NCBI RefSeq assembly: GCF_009451885.1
Contig: NZ_WIAO01000004.1
Location: 62,001 to 126,000 of the forward strand
Source of the DNA: Glycomyces albidus
GTDB lineage: Bacteria > Actinomycetota > Actinomycetes > Mycobacteriales > Micromonosporaceae
Length of the DNA: 64,000 bases
Direction: 5' to 3'
Below are positions 47,847 through 61,912 of the stretch, piece by piece; positions within the stretch are counted from its first letter, which is position 1; every line of letters begins with the position of its first letter. Below the pieces are notes generated by a model. That model had not been told where the DNA came from and searched no databases. It worked only from the letters and a program-made list of their open reading frames with translations. Both the position numbers and the translations under genes were made by a program.

Positions 47847-49190
47847 TCAGGAATGGGCATGCTCGACGATCGCCGCGAGCTCGGCCGCGACGGACTGGGC
47901 CACCGGCTCCTCCGACGCCTCGACCATGACCCGCACCAGCGGCTCGGTACCCGAGGGCCGCAGCAGGACCCGGCCGTCGGAGCCGAGCTTGGCCTGCCAC
48001 AGGGCGACGGCGCTCTTGACGTCCTCGTGGTCGATCACGGACTTGTCGGCGACGCGGACGTTCAGCAGCACCTGCGGCGCCGGCGTGAACACCGACGCGA
48101 GGTCCTTCAGGGTCCGGCCGGTGGCGGCCATGCGCGCGAGCAGCATGATCGCGGTCAGGGAGCCGTCCCCGGTGGTCGCGTGGTCGGACATGATGATGTG
48201 CCCGGACTGCTCGCCGCCGAGGGAGTAGCCGCCCTCGGAGAGCCGCTCGAGGACGTACCGGTCGCCGACCTTCGTCGTCTCCAGTTCGATCCCGGCCGCG
48301 CCCATCGCCTGGTGCAGGCCGAGGTTGCTCATGACGGTCGTCACGAGGACGCCGCCGCGCAGGGTCCCCGCGTCGCGCATCGCGAGCGCGAGGATCGCCA
48401 TGATCGCGTCGCCGTCGACCGTGGCGCCCTCGGCGTCGACGGCGAGGCAGCGGTCGGCGTCGCCGTCGAGGGCGATGCCGGCGTCGGCGCCGTGCTCGAT
48501 GACGGCCGCGCGCAGGCCGTCCATGTGCGTGGAGCCGCAGTTCTCGTTGATGTTGAGGCCGTCGGGCTGGTCGTTGATGGTGATGACCTCGGCGCCGGCG
48601 CGGCGCAGGGCCTCGGGGGCGGCGCCGACGGCCGCGCCGTTGGCGGGGTCGACGACGACCTTGAGTCCGCCGAGCGGGTTCGGGCAGACCGCCACGAGGT
48701 GCTCGATGTACGACTCGACCGGGTCGACGGAGCGGACGATGCGGCCGACGCCGTCGCCCTGCGGGAGCGGCGCGGGGGCGTCCAGGGCCGCCTCGATGGC
48801 GTCCTCGACGTCGTCGGGGAGCTTCCGGCCGCCGGCGGCGAAGAACTTGATGCCGTTGTCGGGCATGGGGTTGTGCGAGGCGGAGACCATGACGCCGAAG
48901 TCGGCGCCGGTCAGGGCCGTCAGGTGCGCGACCGCGGGAGTGGGAAGGATGCCCAGGTCGATGACCTTGGCTCCGGCGGCGGCGAGGCCGGCGGCGCTCG
49001 CGGCGGCGAGCATCTCGCCGGAGGCGCGCGGGTCGCGGCCGATGACGGCCACGGTGCGCCTGCCGGTGGCGCCGAGGACGCGGGCGGCGGCGATGTTGAG
49101 GCGCAGTGCCAGGTCGGGCGTGAGGTCGGCGTTCGCCCGCCCCCGCACGCCGTCGGTGCCGAACAGTCGTGACACGGTGTGGCTTCCCAT
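47847..49190 (-). CDS. glmM: Phosphoglucosamine mutase
   Basis: The 447-residue protein has LFGTDGVRG near 9-17, the phosphoserine loop [14 protein letters not shown], the metal loop DGDADR and the [14 protein letters not shown] phosphate site. It converts GlcN-6-P to GlcN-1-P, the substrate of GlmU. It follows rplM-rpsI, as in most actinobacteria. Confidence 0.97.
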   Translation of the reverse strand: MGSHTVSRLFGTDGVRGRANADLTPDLALRLNIAAARVLGATGRRTVAVIGRDPRASGEMLAAASAAGLAAAGAKVIDLGILPTPAVAHLTALTGADFGVMVSASHNPMPDNGIKFFAAGGRKLPDDVEDAIEAALDAPAPLPQGDGVGRIVRSVDPVESYIEHLVAVCPNPLGGLKVVVDPANGAAVGAAPEALRRAGAEVITINDQPDGLNINENCGSTHMDGLRAAVIEHGADAGIALDGDADRCLAVDAEGATVDGDAIMAILALAMRDAGTLRGGVLVTTVMSNLGLHQAMGAAGIELETTKVGDRYVLERLSEGGYSLGGEQSGHIIMSDHATTGDGSLTAIMLLARMAATGRTLKDLASVFTPAPQVLLNVRVADKSVIDHEDVKSAVALWQAKLGSDGRVLLRPSGTEPLVRVMVEASEEPVAQSVAAELAAIVEHAHS

Positions 49191-49296
49191 CTTGGCGGTG
49201 CCGGTGCGGCGCTCGCGGGCCCTCTCTGCGGACTGCGGGCCGGGACCGGACCGGTCGGTCGGCGGCAGGGCGGGTTCGGCCTGCCGGGTGGCATGG

Positions 49297-49334
49297 AAAA
49301 AGGGGCCGCCGAGGATGTCCTCCTCGGCAGCCCC
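49297..49334 (-). terminator. Intrinsic terminator after rpsI
   Basis: A GC-rich hairpin (49302-49334) is followed on the minus strand by TTTTT (49301-49297), the classic form. It lies 48 bp past the rpsI stop and before glmM, so glmM may have its own promoter or depend on read-through. Confidence 0.88.
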
Positions 49335-49381
49335 GTCGCTTGTGCAGACTAGCGCGTCCCCCTCGGAAGGGGGAAGGCGTG

Positions 49382-49930
49382 CTAGCGCTTCGAGTACTGC
49401 GGCGCCTTGCGGGCCTTCTTGAGACCGTACTTCTTCGATTCCTTCTCGCGCGCGTCGCGGGTCAGGAAGCCGGCGGCCTTGAGGGCCGGGCGGGTGTTCG
49501 GGTCGATCTCGACGAGGGCGCGGGCGATGCCGAGGCGCAGCGCGCCGGCCTGACCGGTGGCGCCGCCGCCGTGGATGTTGACCAGGACGTCGAAGTTGTC
49601 GCCGGCCTCGACGGTCACGAAGGGCTCGGCCACGGTCTGCTGGTGGACCTTGCTCGGGAAGTAGTCCTCGAGGCTCTTGCCGTTGACGACGTACTTGCCG
49701 GTGCCCGGGACCAGGCGGACGCGGGCGATGGCGCGCTTGCGGCGGCCCACGGTCTGGATCGGGCGGTCGACGGGGACCACGGGGATGCTGGGCACGGACG
49801 GCGCGGCGGCGACGTCGGCGGGGACGTCCACCGGGACCTCGACGGGCGCGGGAGCCTCGGCGGCCTCGGCAGTCTCGACGGCGGGGGCTTCGGTTTCGGC
49901 GGCCTCGGTGGCCTGGATCTCGTCACTCAT
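49382..49930 (-). CDS. rpsI: 30S ribosomal protein S9
   Basis: The 182-residue protein has the S9 core from about residue 60 ([15 protein letters not shown]) to the C-terminal [11 protein letters not shown], which reaches the P-site tRNA. A ~58-residue Ala/Glu/Pro/Val-rich acidic N-terminal extension precedes it; such extensions are common in actinobacteria. Confidence 0.97.
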   Translation of the reverse strand: MSDEIQATEAAETEAPAVETAEAAEAPAPVEVPVDVPADVAAAPSVPSIPVVPVDRPIQTVGRRKRAIARVRLVPGTGKYVVNGKSLEDYFPSKVHQQTVAEPFVTVEAGDNFDVLVNIHGGGATGQAGALRLGIARALVEIDPNTRPALKAAGFLTRDAREKESKKYGLKKARKAPQYSKR

Positions 49931-49949
49931 GTCTGCTCCTCGCCCGCGC

Positions 49950-50393
49950 CTACTGCGCGGCCTTCGTGATCTCGTACGGCTTCGGCTGCTGGGCGGCGTG
50001 CGGGTGGCCGGGGCCTGCGTAGACCTTCAGCTTCTTGAACACGGCGCGGCCGAGCTTGGTCTTCGGCAGCATGCCGATGACGGCCTTCTCGACCACCTTG
50101 TGCGGGGCCTTCTCCATCAGCTCGGCGTAGGACTTCTCCTTGAGACCGCCCGGGTAGCCGGAGTGGCGGTAGGCCTTCTTGGTCTGGAGCTTGTTGCGGG
50201 TCAGCACCACCTTGTCGGCGTTGACCACGATCACGTAGTCGCCGGTGTCGGCGTTCGGCGTGAAGGTGGGCTTGTGCTTGCCGCGAAGCAGTTCGGCTGC
50301 GTGCGTCGCGAGACGACCCAACACCACGTCGGTCGCGTCGATCACGAGCCACTGCGGTTCGATGTCACCCGCTTTGGGGCTGTACGTCGGCAC
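49950..50393 (-). CDS. rplM: 50S ribosomal protein L13
   Basis: The 147-residue protein has the L13 signature ([30 protein letters not shown] and the [16 protein letters not shown] end). It starts at a GTG. It precedes rpsI in the standard order. truA, which often lies upstream, is absent. Confidence 0.97.
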   Translation of the reverse strand: MPTYSPKAGDIEPQWLVIDATDVVLGRLATHAAELLRGKHKPTFTPNADTGDYVIVVNADKVVLTRNKLQTKKAYRHSGYPGGLKEKSYAELMEKAPHKVVEKAVIGMLPKTKLGRAVFKKLKVYAGPGHPHAAQQPKPYEITKAAQ

Positions 50394-50845
50394 AGTGTTA
50401 CCTAGCTTTCGTTGTCGGTGTGGAACGAATCCCGCGGATGAGGGCGGGACCGCCTGAATCCCCGCGGCCGCGTGCGGCGCGCGCCGGCCGTGTCGCGGCC
50501 GGTCCGGGATTCGTTGGACAGCGCCCCTGCGAGCCGTGGAGACGGCTCAGTGCGGAGACACTCGAACAACAGCTGCCAAGTCTACGCGGTGGTGGCGGCC
50601 GCTCTGACGGCGGCCGCCGTGACCTCGGATACAGCCCGGTCGAGGCGGGGCCGGGCGCCTCCGGCGGTGGACGCGAGGGCCGAGCGCCGCCCGCTCACCC
50701 CTGGCCGGTGAGGGCGGCGACGGCGAAGCGGCCGGTCCATGACGGTCGCGCCGATGCCCGCGGCGGTGACGGTGCCGGCTTCGGCCAGCCCACGCCGTGG
50801 AGAGCGGTGTCGGCGGCGCACGACGCGCCGCCGACGCCGCGCCGG
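50394..50845. other. Intergenic region upstream of rplM, no gene seen
   Basis: This 452-bp stretch between thiC and rplM has only composition-driven frames in both directions. It must contain the rplM-rpsI promoter and a ribosomal leader, but I find no convincing -10/-35 pair. No terminator hairpin with a T run is visible behind thiC. Confidence 0.5.
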
Positions 50846-52444
<1,599 letters not shown>

Positions 52445-52486
52445 TCAGTGATCTCGATCAATCGATCGCGCAGGGGCGGCGCGAAC

Positions 52487-52783
52487 TGTCGTACCTGCGG
52501 CGCAGGGTTGGAACCGGGGGCCCGCAATCCGGCATTCGGGCGGTGTCTGCGCTGCCCGGAAGCCGCAACGCGGCACCGGACCGCTGAGCGCGCGATGTCG
52601 TACCCGCCGGGCAGGGTTTGAGCCGGGGGCCCGGAATCCGCGATTTCGGCGGTGATTGGGCTGCACGGAAATCCGCGGCGCCGTCTGCTGCTCCCCGCGG
52701 CACTCGATGTCGTACCCGTCGGGCACGGTTTGAGCCGGGGGCCCGTGATTCGCGGATCGGGCGGTGGCTGTGCTGCCCGCGGT
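52487..52783. repeat. Three tandem ~110-bp repeats between thiD and thiC
   Basis: Units starting TGTCGTACC lie at 52487, 52596 and 52708 (periods 109 and 112 bp). Each contains a CAGGGTTTGAGCCGGGGG-type block, GGGCCCG, then a CGGGCGGTG and GCTGCCCGG-type end. They fill the gap between thiC and thiD exactly. Frames crossing them give a repeated peptide on one strand but have no start signal or family match, so I treat them as non-coding. Confidence 0.85.
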
Positions 52784-55854
<3,071 letters not shown>

Positions 55855-55855
<1 letters not shown>

Positions 55856-56898
55856 CAGACCTCGCCCACCCCTCGCAGGCCGCCGGCCGATCGGCCAGGC
55901 GCGGTGTCGGCGGCATCTCCCGGGGCCACATCGGCTTCCGGAACCGCCCTCGACGGTTCGCCCGGCGCTCGCGAGCCGTCGGCCGATCGTTCAGGCGCGG
56001 GGGCTGCGGTGTCCACCATGGGCGGCCGGGGACCCGGACCCGTCTTCGACGGTTCCGGCACCTCACGCCCCCCTCGTCGGCCATCCGCAGATCGCTCGGA
56101 CACGCGCCCGTGCGCCACGACAGCATTGACGTCAAGTCGAGCACGAGTCGACGTCTCCCGCAGCGCCGCGTGCGATGCCGCGCTGGTCTCCGGCGCCCCC
56201 GGCGTCTCGCCGACCGCCGCGAGCAGGTCCGCCGTGGCCGCTGCCGGGTCGGGCGCGCCCGCGATGGCGCCGACCACTGCGACGCCGTGCGCCCCGGCCT
56301 CCCGGCACAGTGCGGCGCGTTCGGCGGTGATGCCGCCGATGGCGATGACCGGGAGGTCCACGGCTTCGCAGACCGCGGCGAGGCCGTCGAGTCCGATCGG
56401 TTGCGGCAGACCGGCTTTGGTGGTGGTACCCCAGACGGGTCCGACTCCGAGGTACGTGGCGCCGGCCCGGCGCGCGGCGCGGGCCGACTCGGGGTCGCGG
56501 CAGGTGCCGCCGATGATCGCGTCGGCGGGAAGGATCCGCCGCGCGGCGTCGACAGGGAGGTCCTCGGCCCCGAGGTGCACGCCGTCGGCGCCGACGGCCT
56601 GGGCGATGTGGACCCGGTCGTTGACAAGGCACACCGCGCCGTGCGCCTCGCACAGCGCCGCGACCGAGGCGGCGAAGTCGAAGGCCGCCCGGTCGCTGTA
56701 GTGGTCCTCGGGCCGGACCTGGACGAGACGGGCGCCGGCGGCCAGCGCGGCCGCGACGATGTTCAGCGGGTCGCCTTGCGGGGCAACGGGTTCGCTGCCG
56801 GTTCGGGGGCCGTCCGGGTGCGGGCCCGCGGCCTGTGGCGCGATCGGTGCGCGCGTGTCGGTGATGACGTGCAGCCGGGGTAGACGAATCGCTCGCAT
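55855..56898 (-). CDS. thiE: Thiamin phosphate synthase with repeat-containing C-terminal tail
   Basis: The TIM-barrel core (about 1-230) carries VNDRVHIAQAVGADGVHLGAEDLP and GVGPVWGTTTKAG, with a ~25-residue insertion after the first strand. It joins HMP-PP and thiazole phosphate. A further ~117 residues are Pro/Arg/Ser/Asp-rich and contain RSADG or RSAGG about every 34 residues (~100 bp), reflecting DNA repeats. The family is normally ~210-220 residues. AGGAG lies inside the 3' part of the TPP riboswitch. Confidence 0.94.
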
Positions 56899-56904
56899 AA
56901 GCTC

Positions 56905-57000
56905 CTTCTCCCTGCGCCAGCATGACCTGGATCAGGTTCGACGGTCGGGACTACCGAGTCCCCTCTCAGCCCGATGCATCGGACTCCCGTGGGTGTGTAT
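56905..57000 (-). promoter_or_regulatory. TPP riboswitch of the thiamin operon
   Basis: Read on the minus strand, the conserved CTGAGA (56969-56964), CCTGATCCAGG (56936-56926) and GCTGGCGCAGGGAG (56921-56908) lie in the order and spacing of the THI element that binds thiamin pyrophosphate. The thiE ribosome-binding site overlaps its 3' edge, so control is probably at translation initiation and extends to the coupled downstream genes. Confidence 0.95.
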
Positions 57001-57161
57001 TCGTGTTCGGCCGTCACGCTACGCCATTGCGAGCACTACTCGCAAGCGGTGTGTCAGGAAGCGGACACCGAACCTGCCGCCGCGCGCTGGACGGCCGATC
57101 GGACTGTCTTCATTGCCCCGCGCAGCCCGTTTCGAGCCCTTTCACCTCTGTGACCTGGGTC

Positions 57162-57219
57162 TTGACCATCGGCGTCGACAGGGATTACGATGACCGCCAT
57201 CACTATTACAACGTTGTAA
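57162..57219 (+). promoter_or_regulatory. Promoter and perfect palindromic operator of the secreted glycosidase gene
   Basis: TTGACC (57162-57167) and TACGAT (57186-57191) are 18 bp apart. Downstream, TTACAACGTTGTAA (57206-57219) is a perfect 14-bp palindrome with a central CG, the form bound by LacI/GalR-type repressors, placed around +8 to +22 where binding would block transcription. No repressor gene is adjacent. A GGGAG ribosome-binding site follows. Confidence 0.75.
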
Positions 57220-57237
57220 AAAGAATGGGAGCTCCCA

Positions 57238-59331
57238 ATGCGACATGCACTAGACCTCAGACGGGGAGGCGCGCTCCTCCTCGCGGCGGCACTCCTCATC
57301 GCCGCAGTTGCCGCGTCCGTCGGGTGGGCTCCCGCCCCGGCCGCGGCGGTGACCACCGGGAACGGCGCTCTCGTCTACTCGCCGGCGGCCGGCAGCTCGT
57401 TCAACCCCGAAGGCGGCGCCCCGGCCGGGACCACCTACGCCAAGATCATCGTGCTCAAGCACAGCGGCAGCGCCAACGGCACCCAGCTCGTCACCTTCGA
57501 CAAGCTCGTCCTCCAGAACGGCGAGCAGGTCTACCCGATCTACCGCAGCACCAACGACGGCGCGAGCTGGACCCACGTCACCGACGTCAACCCCAGCGAC
57601 CAGTTCCCCGCGCTGACCCGCACGGCCCAGCCGTTCCTCTACGAGGTCACCGAGACCACCGGCAACCTCACGGCGGGCACGATCCTCCTGGCGGGCATGA
57701 TCATGCCGGAGAACCGCTCCAGCAGCCGGCTGGTCGTCTACAAGAGCACGAACCAGGGCACGAGCTGGAGCTACCTGAGCACCATCGACTCCGGCGGCCC
57801 GGCCGTCTACGACCCGAGCCCCTCCTCGACCACCACGACCGTGTGGGAGCCCTCGCTCGCGATCGACGCGAACGGCGGCCTGGTCGCGTACTTCTCCGAC
57901 GAGCGCCAGAAGGCGAACGGCGTCCTCCAGGCCGTCTCCTACCGCCGCTCCACCGACGGCGGCCAGACCTGGGGCTCCCTCGTGAACGTCTCGGCCCCGA
58001 CCAACCAGAGCGACCGCCCCGGCATGATCACCGTGACCACCCTGCCGGACGGCCGCTACCTCGCGACCTTCGAGGTCGTGAACCGCCCGAGCCAGTCCCA
58101 GAACACCGCGCCGGTCTACTACAAGACCTCCGCCGACGGCTTGAACTGGGGCAATGCCAACAGCATCGGCACTCCGATCAAACTGGCCGACGGCCGCGGC
58201 ATCGGCTCCTCGCCGTACGTGACGTGGGTGCCGACCGGCGGGCCGAAGGGCATGGTCGTGGTCGCCTCGAAGTGGTCCCTCGACGCGAACGGCGCCATCG
58301 ACGGCGGCCAGAACTTCTACGTCAACTACAACCTCGGCGAAGGCCCGTGGGAGCGGCTGCCGATGGCGGTCGCCTACGACGCCACCGACACCCAGGGCGG
58401 GAACTTCAGCGGCTTCGCGCAGGGCATCGACGTCAGCGCCGACGGCCGCACGCTCTACCAGGCCGTCAACGTCGAGAACCCGGCCACCGACCTGAACGAC
58501 ATCCGCGTCGGCTCGATCCCCCTCGACGCGCAGCAGTACGAGGCGGAGAACGCCGCCCTGAACAGCGTCTCCACCGTCACCCACGTGCAGGCGTCGAACG
58601 GGTCGAAGATCGGCAACATCAACGACACCGGCGACTACGTCGAGTTCACCGTCAACGTGCCCGCCGCCGGCACGTACACGATGAACGTCCGCTACGACAA
58701 CGGATACGGCGCGACCGCGACCCACTCCGTCAGCGTCAACGGCGGCGGCGCCTCATCGATCAGCTACCCGGCCACAGTGGACTGGGGACGGTTCGGCTGG
58801 GCGCAGAAGTCGGTCACGCTGAACGCCGGCGCCAACACGATCCGGTTCACGAAGGGGACCAACTTCGCCGAGCTCGACGTCGTCCACCTGTACCGGAGCA
58901 CCGCGCTCGACCCGGTCTTCCAGGTGCAGAACCGCAACAGCGGCAAGTACCTCGAGATCCTCAGCGCCCTGACCACCGACGGCGCCGCCGCCGGACAGTG
59001 GGGCGACACGAACCACGCGACCCAGCGGTGGACGGTCAGCGGCGGCGGCACCGTCCAGCTCGTCAACCGCAACAGCGGGAAGCTCCTGGAGATCCCGTCC
59101 GCGCAGACCGCCGACGGCGTCGACGCAGTCCAATGGGGACCGACAGGGAGCGCGACGCAGTCGTGGACGGCCGTCACGAGCAGCGGCTGGTGGACGTTCC
59201 GGAACGCCAACAGCGGCAAGCTCCTCGAGATCGACGGCTGCTCCACTGCGGACGGCGCGGTCGCGCAGCAGTGGACCGCCAACGGCGCCGCCTGCCAGCA
59301 GTGGCGGCTCGTCAAGGAGGGCATCCAGTAG
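57238..59331 (+). CDS. Secreted BNR/sialidase-fold glycosidase with CBM and ricin-type domains
   Basis: The 697-residue protein has a signal peptide (about 1-37), a beta-propeller with Asp-box-like SxDGGxTW motifs (about 40-420, for example RRSTDGGQTWGS), a CBM6/35-type domain starting YEAENAALNSVSTVTHVQA (about 430-553), and a ricin-type CBM13 trefoil with three NSGK(Y/L)LEI repeats (about 560-697). The propeller resembles GH93-like exo-arabinanases or exo-sialidases; the substrate is probably plant arabinan or another polysaccharide, but that is inference. Confidence 0.85.
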   Translation: MRHALDLRRGGALLLAAALLIAAVAASVGWAPAPAAAVTTGNGALVYSPAAGSSFNPEGGAPAGTTYAKIIVLKHSGSANGTQLVTFDKLVLQNGEQVYPIYRSTNDGASWTHVTDVNPSDQFPALTRTAQPFLYEVTETTGNLTAGTILLAGMIMPENRSSSRLVVYKSTNQGTSWSYLSTIDSGGPAVYDPSPSSTTTTVWEPSLAIDANGGLVAYFSDERQKANGVLQAVSYRRSTDGGQTWGSLVNVSAPTNQSDRPGMITVTTLPDGRYLATFEVVNRPSQSQNTAPVYYKTSADGLNWGNANSIGTPIKLADGRGIGSSPYVTWVPTGGPKGMVVVASKWSLDANGAIDGGQNFYVNYNLGEGPWERLPMAVAYDATDTQGGNFSGFAQGIDVSADGRTLYQAVNVENPATDLNDIRVGSIPLDAQQYEAENAALNSVSTVTHVQASNGSKIGNINDTGDYVEFTVNVPAAGTYTMNVRYDNGYGATATHSVSVNGGGASSISYPATVDWGRFGWAQKSVTLNAGANTIRFTKGTNFAELDVVHLYRSTALDPVFQVQNRNSGKYLEILSALTTDGAAAGQWGDTNHATQRWTVSGGGTVQLVNRNSGKLLEIPSAQTADGVDAVQWGPTGSATQSWTAVTSSGWWTFRNANSGKLLEIDGCSTADGAVAQQWTANGAACQQWRLVKEGIQ

Positions 59332-59368
59332 CGGAGCACCGGCGGCTCGCTCGCGAGTCCCCGCCGGA

Positions 59369-59433
59369 GTCCTAGGGTCCGCCCTGCGGATCCGGCCCGT
59401 TCGGGCCGGAATGCGCGGGGCGGGGCCTAGGAC
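59369..59433. terminator. Bidirectional terminator between convergent genes
   Basis: GTCCTAGG (59369-59376) pairs with CCTAGGAC (59426-59433) as the outer part of a long imperfect inverted repeat. Inside, TCCGGCCCG and CGGGCCGGA (59391-59410) form a perfect 9-bp hairpin with a TT loop. It overlaps the end of the methyltransferase gene. Confidence 0.7.
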
Positions 59434-60041
59434 TCGCCGCGTTCCACTCGGAGGACGCGGTAGCCCTTCGCGCTGGCGTGCTTGTCCACGGCCCAGCCGC
59501 GCTCGTCGAGCCAGCGCGCGAGCGAGTCGGCGCCGAGGTGCTTGGAGACCACGAGCCAGGCGACGCCGCCGTCCTTGAGGCGCGGGAGCCAGGTGTCCAG
59601 CAGTTCGTGGAGGGCCTCCTTGCCGACCTTGATCGGCGGGTTCGACCAGATCTCGTCGAAGCGGAGGTCCGCCGGGACCTCCTCGGGGACGGCCACGTGG
59701 ACCGTGCCCGGGACGTTCGCGGTGTTGCGGCGGGTCAGCTCGAGGGCGCGGCGGTTGACGTCGACGGCCCAGATCTCGGCGTCGTCGCGCTGGGCGAGGA
59801 CCTTGGTGATCGGGCCGTACCCGCAGCCGAGGTCGAGGAAGACGCCGGCGGTGTCGGGCAGGACGACCTTGTGCAGCAGCACGCTCGTGCCGGGGTCGAG
59901 GCGGTTGCCGGAGAAGACGCCGGTCGAGGTCGTCAGCTCGTACTCGACGCCGTCGAGTTCGAACCCGATGGTGCGCTCGCGGTCGCCGACCGCGGGCTGC
60001 TCGCTGAAGTAGTGCTCTGGCTGCTCGGACACATCGACCAT
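59427..60041 (-). CDS. RsmC/RlmG-like class I methyltransferase
   Basis: The 204-residue protein has the SAM motif FLDLGCGYGPIT near residues 68-79 and the NPPI catalytic loop (SNPPIKVGKEALHELL), which mark the N2-guanine rRNA methyltransferases related to RsmC. The N-terminal duplicated domain of E. coli RsmC is missing, as in other Gram-positive homologues. I start at MVDVSEQPEHYF (60041). Confidence 0.9.
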   Translation of the reverse strand: MVDVSEQPEHYFSEQPAVGDRERTIGFELDGVEYELTTSTGVFSGNRLDPGTSVLLHKVVLPDTAGVFLDLGCGYGPITKVLAQRDDAEIWAVDVNRRALELTRRNTANVPGTVHVAVPEEVPADLRFDEIWSNPPIKVGKEALHELLDTWLPRLKDGGVAWLVVSKHLGADSLARWLDERGWAVDKHASAKGYRVLRVERGES

Positions 60042-60121
60042 TGTCGCCTGCCGCGCCGGGCGGGGTCGGCGGGACCGGGCGGGAGAGGCGTGCGTCCCGG
60101 GTCCGCCCCGGTGGAATATCA

Positions 60122-60307
60122 CATGTCACATGGCGCCACAGCCGATGCCGCGACGACGTTCCGGGGACGAGCGAGTGCCAAGACCGCCCACGACACCACC
60201 GAGGCCGAGGTCCGCCTCCCGGCTCCCGACTCCCAGCACCCAGCACCCAGCACCCAGCACCCAGCACCCAGCACCCAGCACCCAGCTCAGCGAGGGCATG
60301 TCACATG
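60122..60307. repeat. Two identical CATGTCACATG palindromes flanking a CCCAGCA heptamer array
   Basis: The 11-bp palindrome CATGT-C-ACATG occurs at 60122-60132 and 60297-60307; a one-mismatch copy, CATGGCACATG, overlaps the start codon at 60420-60430. Between the first two lie seven tandem CCCAGCA units (60232-60280) plus a partial CCCAGCT. All are in the 379-bp region between two divergent genes, which holds nothing else that I can see. Confidence 0.8.
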
Positions 60308-60420
60308 TCGCTCGCGGCGCCGACCCGAGCGGTCACCCGTCGAGATGAACGACGCTCACCTGTCCATCTCCCGAGGGAACGATTCGCCGATTCGCCCGCT
60401 TCGGGGTTTAAGCTGCCACC

Positions 60421-61377
60421 ATGGCACATGGCCCGTCCCCGTTCGGCGTCCCGCAGCAGGCGGGGCACCGGCACCAGCAGGAACCGGGATTCGACTGGGC
60501 TGAGTACGACGAGCGGACGCCGATGAACGCGCCCACCGTCCGGCTCAGCCAGGAGGAGCTCGCGCAGCTCGCACTCAAGCGCTCTCCCGAAGAGGAGATG
60601 GAGGCGCACCTGGACCACATCCACGCGTCCCGTCCTCTGCGCCGCGCCGCGCAGCGCGCGCGGCGCCGCACCAAATGGTGGCTCGTCGCGCTCGCGATCG
60701 TCAGCGGCCTCGCGGTCGCGGCCGCCTGCTCCGCGGGCGCGTTCATCGTCCTCCGCGAAGGCGAGCGGGACCCGGCCGCGCCGAGCACGGCCGCCGACCA
60801 GGAGTCCGCAGGGGACGAGTCGTCGGGCGCGCCCGAGGTCGTCGACCCGATCGCGAGCCGCGAGACCGACGCCGCACCGATCACCGTCGCGGAGCTGTTC
60901 GGCGCCGAAACGATCACGCCCGCCGGCGCCGCCGGTCCGTACGAGGTCCTGGAGACCGAGGAACTCGCCGACTGCGCCGAGGCCGGCCTCGAAGAACTCG
61001 CGACTCTGCTCGCGGAGACCGACTGCACCCAGGCCGTACGCGCCACGATCGTCAACCCCGACGGCGAGTACGCCGCCACCGCGGGAGTACTCAACCTGTC
61101 GACCGCCGCCGAGGCGGAGGAGCTCCGCGCGGCCATCGCCGCGGGCCTCGACGGCGGCTTCGCCGTCCTGCGCGCCGACGGCGGCGCCGAGGAGCTCGGG
61201 CGCGCCGACACCCAACTGGGCTACAACACCTACGGGCACTACCTCATGTACGTGGTCATCGGCTACACCGACGGCGAACCGCTGCTGGAGGCGAACGACG
61301 CCGTGCGGACCATCGTCGGGGACATCCTCGACATCTGGTTCGTGGACCAGCTCAACCCGCGCCGCGAGGTGCAATGA
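60421..61377 (+). CDS. Membrane-anchored protein of unknown function
   Basis: The 318-residue protein has a ~80-residue cytosolic N-terminus (a hydrophilic start, then RLSQEELAQLALKRSPEEEME), a basic patch RRAAQRARRRTK, one membrane helix (about 87-108), a Glu/Ser/Asp linker and an extracytoplasmic domain with two cysteines (ADCAEAG, TDCTQAV) that could pair. The NPDGEYAATAGVLNL and LMYVVIGYTDG blocks suggest a folded beta-rich domain. No family is recognised; similar proteins are common in actinomycetes. Confidence 0.82.
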   Translation: MAHGPSPFGVPQQAGHRHQQEPGFDWAEYDERTPMNAPTVRLSQEELAQLALKRSPEEEMEAHLDHIHASRPLRRAAQRARRRTKWWLVALAIVSGLAVAAACSAGAFIVLREGERDPAAPSTAADQESAGDESSGAPEVVDPIASRETDAAPITVAELFGAETITPAGAAGPYEVLETEELADCAEAGLEELATLLAETDCTQAVRATIVNPDGEYAATAGVLNLSTAAEAEELRAAIAAGLDGGFAVLRADGGAEELGRADTQLGYNTYGHYLMYVVIGYTDGEPLLEANDAVRTIVGDILDIWFVDQLNPRREVQ

Positions 61378-61912
61378 CCGGGACTGACGGTGGTCTGATG
61401 GCCGAGGCGCGCTAAGGGCTTAAGGCCGTAGACCATCCCTAGCCCCCACCCACCCTGAGGGGACCGTAGACCCCATCCTTGCCGCCGGGTCCGACAAGAA
61501 CCGGGCCCGGCGCCGCCGGTGTCACCCGAAAGTGGACGACCGCGGCGAAGCCGGCCGATGACGTCGGCCGGCGCTGCCGACCACCGCGCCGACCGTGCGC
61601 CGTCAGGTCTCCTCGTCCGGCCGTAGGCCGGGACAGCACCGTCCGACATCGGCCACGGGCAGCGTTGTGCGCCGGGGCGGCGCCGCGCCCCATGGGCGAT
61701 GGCCCAGGCAGCGCCGAACCCCGTGGCCCGTCGGCGCCGTCGCGTCCGCCGGCCGGGGACCGCGCCGTGTCCGGCTCGTGAACATTCGCCCGAAAGGCTT
61801 GCCTTAACCGATGATCCCATGTTTCCATCGAGGGAGGCCGATGCCCGATCCCCCGTCAGCCGCTCCCCCGCAACCGGATCCGCCGGTTCCCCATCACGCA
61901 CAGGAGCTGCAC
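61378..61912. other. 535-bp intergenic region, no gene seen
   Basis: The frames here look like composition artefacts on both strands. GGCTTGCCTTAACC near 61797-61810 stands out as less GC-rich and may be part of the promoter of the secreted nuclease gene. I see no hairpin terminator with a T run behind the preceding gene. Confidence 0.5.

Noticed and set aside
60232-60287. CRISPR-like array
   Set aside because: The 7-bp units are contiguous with no spacers; this is a simple tandem repeat.
61794-61812. IdeR/DtxR iron box upstream of the secreted nuclease
   Set aside because: AGGCTTGCCTTAACC resembles the core but has an extra base and poor symmetry.
61439-61828. Minus-strand 129-codon frame in the gap before the nuclease gene
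   Set aside because: Composition-driven, no ribosome-binding site, no recognisable domain and antisense to the expected nuclease promoter.
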